Of a stretch of DNA of 64,000 nt, positions 50,024-60,756 are shown piece after piece. The stretch is from Lingula anatina (taxonomy: Eukaryota; Brachiopoda; Lingulata; Lingulida; Lingulidae). The stretch spans positions 293,302 through 357,301 of the forward strand of contig NW_019774502.1 of NCBI RefSeq assembly GCF_001039355.2, given 5' to 3'. Below the pieces are notes generated by a model. That model was not told the DNA's origin. It saw only the letters and a list, made by a program, of their open reading frames with translations, and did no database searches. The position numbers and the translations under genes were made by a program. The number at the start of each line of letters is the position of its first letter. Position 1 is the stretch's first letter.

Positions 50024-50073
50024 ATTATATTATATTATATTATATTATATTATATTATATTATATTATATTAT
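50024..50073. repeat. (TTATA)n pentanucleotide repeat, 3' of copy D
   Basis: Ten units, about 540 nt beyond the copy D stop codon. Confidence 0.92.
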
Positions 50074-50138
50074 CCTTTTATCAAAGGAATAACGTACATG
50101 TTTTATTTGTGTTCTACGTGTACATCATTAGAGGTTAA

Positions 50139-50160
50139 AATAATAATAATAATAATAATA

Positions 50161-50192
<32 letters not shown>
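50139..50192. repeat. (AAT)n(ATT)n palindromic microsatellite
   Basis: AAT units meet ATT units head on, which would fold into a hairpin. A similar tract is at 56909-56966. Confidence 0.92.
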
Positions 50193-50193
<1 letters not shown>

Positions 50194-50610
50194 CTTCATA
50201 AAAGGTACTGCTTGAGTTATTTTCCATCTCATCCTACAGAAATAAACTGCCACAATAGTTTTATTGATTTAGTTAACATTTTATTCAAGCATAAAGTGAA
50301 AAAAATTGAAACAAAACGAAACCCCAGATAAGATCCGTTTTAAATGTTAAAATGAATAATCAGGGAACTGATACCTATTGTTTCTAAAACACTGTCCAGG
50401 TCAGGATAGCTCTTTCAACCATTCTTAAATACTTGATTCCACTTATATGTACCTCCGTTGGTACCCATCCAGACGGTGGCTGAGGCAAAACTAACAAACT
50501 TGTGAAACGATGTACTGAAGGAAAAGGCTTACAGTTAATAAAATCCAGAAGATATTAAAAATAAACGGGGAGGCAACCCCCCCCTCGACTGCAGGCCACA
50601 GCTGAAGGAT

Positions 50611-52232
50611 TCAAGTTAAACCATGATTCTCATAAAGAGTCCTCAGCCCTTGCTTAGCAAAGTTAAAAAGATTATCAGATAGGCTTGCAGATGGACGCAC
50701 TTGGTCAACTTGGCGAAGGGAAAGGTACTGAAACATGTGTGTTGTTCCATTATCTTTTAGGCCAATCCATGGTGGACTATCGGTGCTTGGTGTACTTTCG
50801 CTTCTTGGTGCGCTTCCGGTGCTTGGTGACGACCCCTTTACTTTGACTTTAATCGTTTTCCTCTTGGGTGCCTTTTTTGATAGTGGAATGGCCACTGCAT
50901 CACTATTTCTAATGACTGAAAAGAATCAGTAGTACCGTATTTCATATTAAGATAAATCGAAATATAACATTAGAATAGCAGAAGGTAAAAGTGTTGAATT
51001 GAAATAAAAAAAATCAAATTTAATTGCTAAAACACCAGAAGTGAATATATGTACCCAAAAAGAATAAGAAACAAATATTCATCAATCTTAAAAGCATTAG
51101 AACTTGTATAACCGGCATTTCTACAATAAAAAAATATTTAAACAAAATATGCAAAATATGGCAGTTAGGTAATTCCTGCCGTTATTTTATGCTTACTTTC
51201 GACATTAACCTGCACTTTTGCCATACACAACTTCCCAGTGAGTTTCTAAAGTAAAACCAGAACAGGGTCTGGCAATTATGGGGCAAACGATGCAAAATTA
51301 TCTTTTAAAAACGCAAAGATGTTTAAGAAGAAGAAAAGAAAAGCAGAGCACAAAAGTATCTGGCTAAAATGTAATTTAGTCTATTGATTCTCTGTATTCA
51401 AAATCTTTGGCCTTAACACTGTCACTTTGTTTCTCGATTGACAGTTGAGTCACTAACTTTAAGACCTACTTAGCCAAAGCTGATAGCATATTGCTGCATG
51501 GTATATCGTTAGAGCCAAGCTTACTTCTCATGGCCTTAAGATACTACTCTGTTACAAGAGCCCAAAATATATATTGGCTAACGTTGATATACTATATTTT
51601 CGTCTTTAAAAGCGTCTCTGAGACAGGAGAAAAAGCACAATTGATTACCGCCAAGAAAGCTCGTTTTATATTTGATTAATAATTGAAGAGAGCGTCTCCT
51701 TGTTACTGAATACTGCTGAGGAAATCATATGGGCATAATGTGCAACATAATGTTAACAAAAAGAATTTCTACAGAATGTTTTCAAGAATTTTATGGCGGA
51801 GTGGATTTTTTTCGATTGTTTTCTTCTTGAAAATTAAAGCAAAATCTGCCGACCATTTTCAAAATTCCTCTTCTACAATTTTATTATATAAATGTTTATC
51901 ACTTTTTGACTCCCACAGCAGTATAACGTTAATTGACAATATACCGACAATTCACATCTGTGCCCATGTAGATTTTTAAAATATCCTAAGCCTTTTCTTT
52001 TCTAAGTCCTATCGATAAAAATGAAATGTAATCCAGTAAAGGAGGAAAATGTTGCTTCTGGGGGAAAATAACCCTTTTAATTGCCAAATGTCGTTGTAAA
52101 GAAACTATCACATTAACTGAGTGTGTGACTCTTTTATGAATAATTAACAGAAATTTTCACAATTGACAGCTGACAACACTCACCCGTCGAAATGATGCAC
52201 AAAAGCAGCAGGATAAGCACCGATCTCTTCAT
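50611..52232 (-). CDS. Small secreted Ser-rich protein, array copy D, with extended C-terminus
   Basis: Two exons: 52232-52184 and 50915-50611, phase 1, 117 aa, the longest of the array. Signal peptide MKRSVLILLLLCIIST, then VIRNSDAVAIPLSKKAPKRK, a basic KVKVKG stretch, and GSSPSTGSAPRSESTPSTDS. Instead of stopping, the frame runs on through PPWIGLKDNGTTHMFQYLSL and RQVDQVRPSASLSDNLFNF to ENHGLT. The matching DNA in copies C and E lies behind their stop codon and is not in frame. Whether the extension is derived or ancestral is open. Introns of C, D, F and the intron remnant of B share sequence. Confidence 0.8.
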
Positions 52233-53754
52233 GGTGATTCCGTTGCATTTTTATCGCGTCAGTTGATGTTGTCTTAAGAAGTCGTTCTTTTCAGTAATCT
52301 TTATATCCTGTTTGAAGCGGGAACTTGGTTATCAACTCTAATACTGGAGTCAATGCCCTTGAGCTGACTTTGATGCCTGCTTCTTCTTGACTTTATGACC
52401 TGGTGTGCCGGTTTTGCCCTAACATTAAGCGTGGGGTCCGGTTAATTCGACCACATAGGCACTCTGAAAGACAGAACGATTTGTTTTTTGAAATTATTAC
52501 CCTAGCGTGTTACGACGTTTATATTAGATCCAAAAACTGTATAGGGCTCATTAAACAAATTGCAGTGCTTTAAAACTTAAAAGTTAAACCTTTTGTTCGT
52601 AATTTTCTATAGATTTTAATTGTTATTAGGAAATTCTCAATTTTTCTGCCATTCAGAGTTCACGTGATAACCTAATTTTCTAAAGATATTAATTATTATT
52701 AGTATAGTCTACATATCTGTGCCTTTCAGAGTTCACGTGATGACCTGATTTATTTCTTTTATTCGTCAGGTTAGGTGTATCATCCTTTCATGCTGGTATG
52801 CCCTTATCAATTATTTAGTTGTGTGTTAGTAATATTGAATAGGTGATGTGCGCACGTCCTGATTTTAATTGAATCAATCTAAATCACAAGATAATGTGAG
52901 CTACCGGTACTTCATCTTGTCAGTCACGTACGTAAGACCTATCAATAAAGTTTTGTTGCATTTGAAAGTACTTGGATATTTTTAAATTATTTTTCCAAAA
53001 CTTCGATTACTCTAACGTCGTTACACTATTAATACAAGAACTTTTCTTGATGAAAATGGGTCTAAAACCTACCTATTTTCGTTTGCAAACCAATTAGTCA
53101 AACACTCTTTTTCTGCTGAGGCCTCGAAAAACCGACAATTCCTATCTGAAATGGGAGCGTGCAGTTATACTGGTATTTTAGTTGTGAAACTTGTCTGTTT
53201 CTATCATGTTAATGGAATAGGCGGGTTAGATATCAACATTTAGGTCAAACCTGATATGAAATACAGTTGTGGTTGATGTATAACGAGATTTCATCATTGA
53301 GTTCATTTTGCGGTTGCCAGTTGAATTCCTCACAAATGGGTCAGAAAATCGATCAAAAAGTGGAGAAAATAACCTTTGGAGACTTTTACGTAAATGTCAA
53401 AAGCAAACTCTGAACCATATTCTTCCAGTTACACCGGTCTTGTCATACAGACTTGACATTTAATATGGAATATTTTTTTCCAAATCATTTTTCATCAGTT
53501 TTTTCCTATTTTGCTGACTGATAAATGAAAATAAGGATTAAAATCGTTTTTTAATAACTTTTAATAATCTCTTTGATGTCATTGTGACATCAGTCCATTA
53601 AAGGAATTCGCCAGAGAAGCAAACAAAAACACATTGCCTATTCTATGTCATACGACAACCATTAAAAGAGATATTTTGGATCTCCATATTTTCCAAATTA
53701 TTGCCTGTAAAAGAGTTGCACCCTCCACAGAGGAACCTCATGTCAGTGTCTAGT
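52233..53754. other. Upstream region of copy D
   Basis: No gene. Promoter-proximal block with CTTGAGCTGACTTTGATGCC at about 52361-52380. CACGTG occurs twice, at 52661-52666 and 52734-52739, in a local duplication with CAGAGTTCACGTGAT. The remainder to 53754 shows nothing recognisable. Confidence 0.45.
52661..52739. promoter_or_regulatory. Duplicated CACGTG boxes upstream of copy D
   Basis: Two copies of CAGAGTTCACGTGAT followed by AACCTAAT or GACCTGAT lie 73 nt apart, 430-500 nt upstream of the copy D ATG. Role inferred. Confidence 0.5.
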
Positions 53755-54290
53755 CACAGTAACGGTCGCTGTTACGCCTGACCTCTTCTGGCTGCTACCA
53801 GCGCTCTCAAGTGGCAAGGCATTCCTTGGGATAGGATTTTAGAGTTCAATCTGGAATAACATTCCAGGCATCGGTCAAAATCTGTCCTATTTGGTCCAAA
53901 TTGTTGTAGGACATGTAGGCCATTGATTCGGAATAATGACCTACCCACATACTGTCTATGTGGTTCAAATATGGCGATTTTGATGACCAAGGTAGCTGCT
54001 CATTCACTTTTGTAAGTAATCTGCTATTAAAAGTGCTCTGTGTGAACCGGCTATCTCACCGTGCAACCTAAAATTGTTCCTAAGGTGCCCCCTATCAAAT
54101 GATAGTCAAGTGGTTCCCAGATTATTCCTTGATTTGAATTGGTTCAGGTTTTCGTCGATGACTACCATTGGTGTTTTGGCACCAATGTGGTATCAACGTC
54201 CAAATAATGACCTTAGTCACTTTCGACGCTGCACACGCTTCGTCGTTGGCCTCTTCTGCGTGTCTGTAAACTCTGTTTTGACTAGTTAAG
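53755..54290 (-). pseudogene. Decayed Tc1-like transposase fragment
   Basis: On the minus strand: QLPWSSKSPYLNHIDSMWVG, the usual LPWPSKSPDLNPIEHMWD with the catalytic Glu changed to Asp, then TDAWNVIPD and, after a frameshift, RALVAARRGQA. Upstream traces (VYRHAEEANDEAC, DSRFTQSTFNSRL) fit the middle part. There are many stops and shifts. It is a different lineage from the element at 43299. Confidence 0.75.
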
Positions 54291-54439
54291 CGCTACAGGT
54301 GAAATCTGACCTCAATAAAGAAAGCCACGAAGTTTCAGTGTTCAACCCAGAAACGGTCAAGGTCCCCAATTCATTAGAGAAACATACAACGATGTTTTGC
54401 TGTTTACAGTGGATTCCTCGGAGGTCGTCTGGTATTCTA

Positions 54440-54990
54440 ACCCCCCCCCCCCCCCCCCCCNNNNNNNNNNNNNNNNNNNNNNNNNNNNNNNNNNNNNNNN
54501 NNNNNNNNNNNNNNNNNNNNNNNNNNNNNNNNNNNNNNNNNNNNNNNNNNNNNNNNNNNNNNNNNNNNNNNNNNNNNNNNNNNNNNNNNNNNNNNNNNNN
54601 NNNNNNNNNNNNNNNNNNNNNNNNNNNNNNNNNNNNNNNNNNNNNNNNNNNNNNNNNNNNNNNNNNNNNNNNNNNNNNNNNNNNNNNNNNNNNNNNNNNN
54701 NNNNNNNNNNNNNNNNNNNNNNNNNNNNNNNNNNNNNNNNNNNNNNNNNNNNNNNNACCCCCCCCCCCCCCCCCCTCCAGTTGGCATGGGGTTTCGAAAC
54801 ATTTTGGTATTATAGAGGGCGAACGGTGCCATTTGGTTCGGTTTGGAACTATAATTCAGCTAGTCAAAATTCTACTTTCAAAAGGGGACCATTGGTGTTT
54901 TATTTTCAGAAATCGAAGGGGGGGGGGGGGGGGTTTAGGACCCCCCTGGCCCCACTTAATCTGCCACTGCCCTCCACAACACCTTTGTAC
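54440..54990. repeat. Poly-C repeat copy with assembly gap
   Basis: C-runs flank a run of N at 54461-54756. Behind the gap, GAGGGCGAACGGTGCCATTT and TTCAGCTAGTCAAAATTCTA repeat the sequence at 10300-10400. A G-run at 54918-54933 follows. Open frames crossing this region are artefacts. Confidence 0.75.
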
Positions 54991-56147
54991 CATTTGCTCC
55001 AGGGATGGAATTGCTTTTGGTTTTTTTTTTTATGTGATTTCAAATATCTTGTTACATTTACTCAATTATGTACCGTACTTCAACCTATTGCATTATTTTC
55101 TGTAATCATGCTTACTTTACAGGTATATTATGTTTAAATATTACTTCCCGCACCAGGGTTAGTTAAGAAATAACAAAGTATTGTGTCATTGAATCATTTA
55201 TCAAATGTTCCTTTGTTAAAAGAAATAAAGCACTTGTTCTGCATATAACACGAAAGAAAAACGTAGTTGATGCAAAACGCGGATATATGTAGTTTTGTAG
55301 TCTCTTGTTAAACGGCATGTTATTTTTGAGGGCTGTTATACGTAATATTCTTTTATTAATTCATAGATGAATAAACAGTATAAACCCATATTGACATAAA
55401 CTGATTTTCCAATGTGCTTTTCTCCTTGTATTATAATTATATTATATTATATTATATTCATGTCTTCTTATAGAATTGTGCTTTTACCAAACGGAGTACA
55501 ACCTGTTTTATTTGTGGTCTAATTCACTGAAGATTTTTTTATTATTTTCTATATATTTATTCTATTTTATTCATTAAAAGTACTAGTGTAAGTTGTTTTC
55601 GTTTCTTATTTCATAGAACAGAAACACATATTGTCTTAATAGCTTTCATTTTATTCAAGGAATAAGCGAAGCGATTATTGAAACAAAATCATACTATAGG
55701 ACAACTCACATTAGATATAGTTTGAAATTAAAGAAAAATAAAAAAAATAGTTCCCGATTGTTTGCTAAAACATAATCAAGATCACGTATTTTACTTTCAG
55801 TCACTCCCATTGCAAACGTTGGAATCCAGTAATTTGTGTCGCCTGTGATGCCGATCTAGACGGTAGCTCAAGCAAAACTAACAATCTTGTGAAATGTGAT
55901 GCAGTGAAGGAAAAGGCGTACACTTAATTAAGTTCCAGAAAATATTTCTAATTCTTTGGGAGACAACCCCTCTCTCGACTGCAGCAATGGCTGTAGAATT
56001 CAAGTTTAACTATAAATCTCATGTAGAGTCTTCAGCCATGAAGAACATACTATGATAACAAAGATAAAAAGTTGCCTTGCGGATGGGAGCACTTGGTCGA
56101 CTCGACAAAAGAAAGATGCTGATACATGTGTGTTGCTCCATATTTCT
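54991..56147. other. 3' flank of copy E
   Basis: No gene. A (TTATA)n tract lies at 55432-55459. From about 55740 to 56040 the sequence is homologous to the 3' flank of copy D (shared AAACTAACAA, CTTGTGAAA, CTCTCGACTGCAG). Confidence 0.45.
55432..55459. repeat. (TTATA)n pentanucleotide repeat, 3' of copy E
   Basis: Five units; shortest of the three related tracts. Confidence 0.85.
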
Positions 56148-56906
56148 TTAACGGCTTTCAGAGTCCTCGGATTCCTCAGAGTCCTCTGCAGTTTCCGAGC
56201 TATGTGCAGTCTCGGTGCTGGGTGCAGTTTCGGCGCTTGACGAACTGCGTTCATCTAACTTGAGCTGCTTCTCGTTCCTTGCTCTTTTTGACAGTGGAAT
56301 GGCCACCGCATCACTGATTTTAAGGACTGAAAAAAAGAAAAGGAATTAGTACCACCGTATTACACATCAAGATCACGTGAGAGATCAGTATAGGGCATCA
56401 CATGGTTAAGGAGCTGAATTGAAAAATAAATCAAATTTTATATCAACATCATAAGTGAATGTACCGAAATGAAAAGAAGATAAAAATGCCCATTAATTTT
56501 GAGACCATATAACCAACATTTGTAGAATGAAAAAACAACCAACCCCCAACCCAAATAAATATATATATAAATAAATAAACAAACACTAGTCCAGTTTGGC
56601 AATTATGGAGAAAGCAAAATACCACAATTTCTGCCATTATTTTATGCTGACCTTTGAAATTAACGGGTATTTTTTACCATACAATACTTCCCAGGGAGAT
56701 TAAGGTAAACTAGAATAAGGTCTGGTGGTAATGGTGGAAACGATCTTAATATCTTTTCAAATACGCAAAGAAGTTATTAACAAGAATAAAAGAAAAACAA
56801 AACGCAAGATAACCTGACCAAAATGCAATGAAGTTGACGTCTTTGAAGTGAAAATTTTAGCAAAAAATATTTTTCACTTTAAGCTCATGAAATAAGACCT
56901 AGAGCT

Positions 56907-56938
<32 letters not shown>

Positions 56939-57399
56939 TATTATTATTATTATTATTATTATTATACGGTTTGTGTACTCTTTCCAATATGTACAAGATA
57001 TATATATATAGAATGCAAAAAAGTATTTATATGGAGTTAAATACATTTTTTTTGGAGGGGGGGGGTATATAAGTAACCCTGTATGATGTACTCCCACGGG
57101 AGCTATCCATAACCAGGTCTAAAAATGCACCCAAAATGAAAAAAAATACAGAAATCAATACAATAGATCTAACAAATATTTTTTTAAAACGAGTTGTCTT
57201 GTTTATTGTACTCAAGTGGCTTCTGGGAAAAATATCCTTTTCTTGCCATATGTTGTTTTGAAAAACCTATTACAAAAACTAAGTGTACGACAGACTCTTT
57301 TCCAGACTAACGACCAGAAATTTTCACAAGTAACAACTGACAACACTCACCAGTCGAAATGATGCAAACAAGCAGCAGGATAAATACCAATCTCTTCAT
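56148..57399 (-). CDS. Small secreted Ser/Glu-rich protein, array copy E
   Basis: Two exons: 57399-57351 and 56326-56148, phase 1, 75 aa. Signal peptide MKRLVFILLLVCIIST, then VLKISDAVAIPLSKRARNEK, a charged middle QLKLDER, and a tail with near-repeats (AETAPSTETAHSSETAED) ending SEESEDSESR. The KR directly behind AVAIPLS is a candidate prohormone-convertase site. The tail is strongly acidic with many S-x-E sites. A TATA box (TTATATAAGG on the minus strand, 57503-57512) lies about 105 nt upstream of the ATG. Stop TAA at 56148-56150. Function unknown. Confidence 0.82.
56909..56966. repeat. (AAT)n(ATT)n palindromic microsatellite in the copy E intron
   Basis: AAT units meet ATT units, able to form a hairpin. 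Confidence 0.92.
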
Positions 57400-57502
57400 T
57401 GTGATTCCTTTGCCTTTATTCGCTTCAGGTAGTGTTGTTTAAAGATATCGTTTTGCTCAGCAATCTTCAGATCCTGTTTGAAGAGGGAACTCGGCTAACA
57501 AC

Positions 57503-57512
57503 CCTTATATAA
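57503..57512 (-). promoter_or_regulatory. TATA box of copy E
   Basis: TTATATAAGG on the minus strand, followed by GGTTG. The same place upstream of F reads TATATATAAGG (60861-60871) and in C it is weaker (CATAAGGGTTG). Conserved position between copies supports a core promoter. Confidence 0.65.
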
Positions 57513-59128
57513 AACTCTATCTCCTTGAACTGACTTTGATGCGTGCTCGTCCTTGACCTAAACGTGCTCTTAGGACGACATATACGGGCTGGACCACGTC
57601 TAGAAGCGCTACCTCTACCGGCGTCTGTTCGACTCTCAAAGAATACCATGAAGTCAATTGTCAGACAAAATGGTTTTTATTAAAATATATAACCTCTAAC
57701 ATTTATATCAAATGTTGAACGTTTTACTTACTAGTGCCGTGCTCTTACGAAAGACATAAAAACGGATTTTCCAATGGTAACCATAATTCTGAATCCGTTC
57801 CGGTATTCATAGTTATCCGATTGTTTTTTAAGTGTGCTCTTTGTATAACCTCTTAAAAATATTACGGAGGGAAGCCAAGTGGCCCGGTGGCAAGCATTTA
57901 TTTGAGAATAATTACGAAGATAGCAGGCGTTTTAGTAGTAAAGTGGAATTTATTACATTTCAAATGTTGTTTACGATGTATTTATTGTGGAATATTAAAT
58001 CTCATATGATGTGATGTTATCCATTTAATCGCCATTATCACCCAATCTGTCAACATAGGAAATAAGTGAACAAGCAAACACGGGGTAATAACTGATATAG
58101 TTAATTTTTACAATCAAGCCGTTTTCATTAAAATATCCCTCTTATTGCTTAAATTGGAAAAAAACTATTCGTATTGCTATTGGATATTGCAAGTAATTAA
58201 AAATGCAGCTCTACAAATTAACCCTAGATCTTAATATTCAGTAAGATATATCACTCGAAGCATTAGGTACTCTGTTGGCACAGATTGTAATAGTATTGCA
58301 AGTGCATTTTACAAACAATTTTGCGCTCGTTTCACGTATGGTTGCAAAGAGGTGATTTTTTGTTTGTTGAAAGCTAATAAAAAAATATACTGATTTCAAC
58401 GTTGCTAAGGTCATCAGACATATTTACATTTTGTTTCCATACTTTAGCATATCAAAATAAAGGAAATAGGAACTTAAATGTCATAAGACACAATTAACAA
58501 TGTAGTATTGAACAATTTTCAATACTTTGGTTGGTCTTTTAATGTTTAAAATGAATATCATCATTTTAGTATTCTCATAGTGGCATAATACAACAAATTA
58601 AAAGAGGTTTTGAATTTGAAGACAGTGCTTGGCAACCAGCCTGGGTAACTTTCTATCATTCACAGTTCACGTGCAAATCTGCAAATCCTCATTTTTTATA
58701 TTTTTTCTTATTATACAGGCTTATTTATTTTTGTAACCTTGCCCTTATTAAGTATTTAAATATATGTTAGTGACACTAAACCTACGGTCACGCGTCCCAG
58801 TTTTAAAGAACTAAATCAATATCAAAAACACAAGAAAAATGCAACCCATTTATTTCGTCTTGACTCTCACTATGTTCAATGCCTATCATATCACGTTTTG
58901 TTCACTTTCAAAGCATCGGTTTCTTTTTAAATTCTTTTTTTAAAACTATTTGGTTCTGTGATGTCAAACATTTGACTTAACAGCCAAAAGGGCCTAAGAC
59001 TAAAAAAGCGTGCAGTAGGTAAAATTATATGCTTATAGTATCGGCAATGGCACTAGATAGATTTTTCACTAGAAAAGTTTAGATAAGCCCCTGAGAGTCT
59101 TTTTATCCATCATTTTATTTATTTAAGA

Positions 59129-59159
<31 letters not shown>

Positions 59160-60434
59160 ATGAATGAAAATCAAAATTAACTAATCAATTTATCAATCAA
59201 ATAAAAATGTGATAAGCAACTCCTAGTTTCTAAACCTTCTGTCCTAGACGTAGTGTGCTAGAACATTTTTACACTTGGTCCCCCTCGAAATTGAGAAGTT
59301 TGACGGCGAACACAAAGTAAAGAACTGACTAAAATTTAGGCATGCACAGCTCTAAAAAAATCAATTTTTAAACTACTGTTCTTCAGACATATTTTTAAAA
59401 AGCTGCTGACATGTCGAGTTGGCAAGTCAGGTATATTTAGTTTACAATTGTTAGTAAACATAGTATTAATTAAAATACATCGCTGATATGGATTAAAAAA
59501 TTAAAGTGATTTTTTGACAAATGATTTACCGCACACAGTCACTTACAGTGATTATAATGCATAATTAACAATACTGGTATATCATTTCTGTTATCAAATG
59601 ATTCACCACTTAGTAATATAATATGGAGGCCTGGTCCAGATTCGTTCAAAGCTGATAACATAATATTGCAAGCCTTACTGATTAAAACAAGCTAATCTCT
59701 GGCAGTTTTGAGATACTCCGTTAAAAATGCACCAAACACATATTGTTATATTGATATGTTAAATTTTGGTCTCTCTACAACGTACGCTTTCATTAAAATG
59801 AGACCTTCAGACTGAGACTGGAGAAAACGTACTGTCACATTTAATTACTACCAAGAAAGCTTGCTTTGTATTTGATTAATTATTAATGCGAGATTCTCCT
59901 TTTACTTTAATACTGCTAGGGTTATCATTAGGGCTCTGTTCAATATAAAGCAAACAAGAGGAATTGCTACAGCATATTTTCAAGAATTTCATAATGGGAT
60001 CAATTAATAAAATTGATTTCAGGAGTCACGTAAACATACTGATATATTTTCCTCTCGAAAATTAAAGCAGAGGCTGCTTAACATTTTCGAAATCCTTTTC
60101 CTGCATGTAGCATTTAATTTCTTTAAATGTTCATCACTTTTTGACTCTCACAACGGTGAAGTTTTAAAAATGTTTTAAAAACTTGGTCTGTTACCATCTT
60201 GCCCGTTCCTTCAATTTATCAAGAGTGTAACAAACACACGTCATATAATTTACCATTTGTTCCATTGTCAATTTTAAAACATCCCTTAAAATAATTTCTT
60301 AGCTTTATTTCTTTTTATAAGTCCTATTGCAATATTATATAATATAATCCAGTAACCTATAAAAAGGGTGAAAATGGTTGGTGTGGGGGAAAATAGCCCG
60401 TTTAATGGCCACAAGTTGTTTTGTAGAAACTATT
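57513..60434. other. Upstream region of copy E joined to the copy F intron
   Basis: No gene. From about 58320 to 59560 the sequence is homologous to 61060-62990 upstream of F, including the CACGTG box at 58668-58673 and a block around 59240-59330 (ACACTTGGTCCCC). From about 59620 to 60434 it is homologous to the copy D intron (51440-52100). The junction near 59.6 kb lacks a second exon for F. Confidence 0.55.
58668..58673. promoter_or_regulatory. CACGTG box upstream of copy E
   Basis: Context TTGGCAACCAGCCTGGGTAA...TCACAGTTCACGTGCAAA, about 1270 nt upstream of the ATG. At the matching place upstream of F the box reads CACATG (61417-61422). Confidence 0.5.
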
Positions 60435-60633
60435 AGGAAGCATTCCCACAGATATTTGGATCGATCCATCTTCCTGGGAAGGATCGATGTCTGTCCCGCC
60501 TACTAAAAGCTGTTAGGGGGTAATTAACTTTCGTGCGCGCTCGGCTCCCTCTTGAGCTGTTAGCAATTTAGCGTGAACCCCCCGGGAGTTAGGTCGATCC
60601 AGATGGATCGATCTAAGTATGGGAACCCAGTCT
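60435..60633. mobile_element. MITE copy 6 in the copy F intron
   Basis: Left GGAAGCATTCCCACAG and GGATCGATCCATCTTCC, right GGTCGATCCAGATGGATCG and GTATGGGAACCCAGTCT are inverted repeats. Interior CTGTCCCGCCTACTA and GGGTAATTAACTTTCGTG match copy 2. The homologous place in copy D (52101-52112, GAAACTATCACATTAACTG) lacks it and shows the unoccupied site. Confidence 0.85.
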
Positions 60634-60713
60634 AATAATAACTGAGTGTGTGACAGACTTTCTTCCTGAATAACGAACAGTAATGTTCACAAGTGACAAC
60701 TGACAACACTCAC

Positions 60714-60756
60714 CCGTCACAACGAAACAAAGCAGGATAAGTACCACTGTCTTCCT
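60714..60756 (-). pseudogene. Small secreted protein array copy F, exon 1 relic
   Basis: Reads RKTVVLILLCFVVT plus a good donor, aligned to exon 1 of the other copies. The ATG has become AGG, two hydrophobic codons are missing, and no second exon is found downstream. The TATA box (60861-60871) is intact. An in-frame Met at 60840 could start a longer product with a charged, non-signal leader, but this is unlikely to be functional. Confidence 0.72.

Larger units (their letters stand above)
49019..50610. other. Upstream region of copy C and 3' flank of copy D
   Basis: No gene. It holds the shared promoter-proximal block (TTATCAACCCTTATG and GAACTGACATTGATGCATG at 49117-49172), the degraded box CACACG at 49781-49786, and the two microsatellites at 50024 and 50139. 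The 3' flank from about 50390 to 50610 is clearly homologous to 55740-56040 behind copy E. Confidence 0.5.

Noticed and set aside
54299-55137. Long frames across the second gap, with Pro and Gly runs
   Set aside because: They come from unknown bases and poly-C/poly-G tracts.
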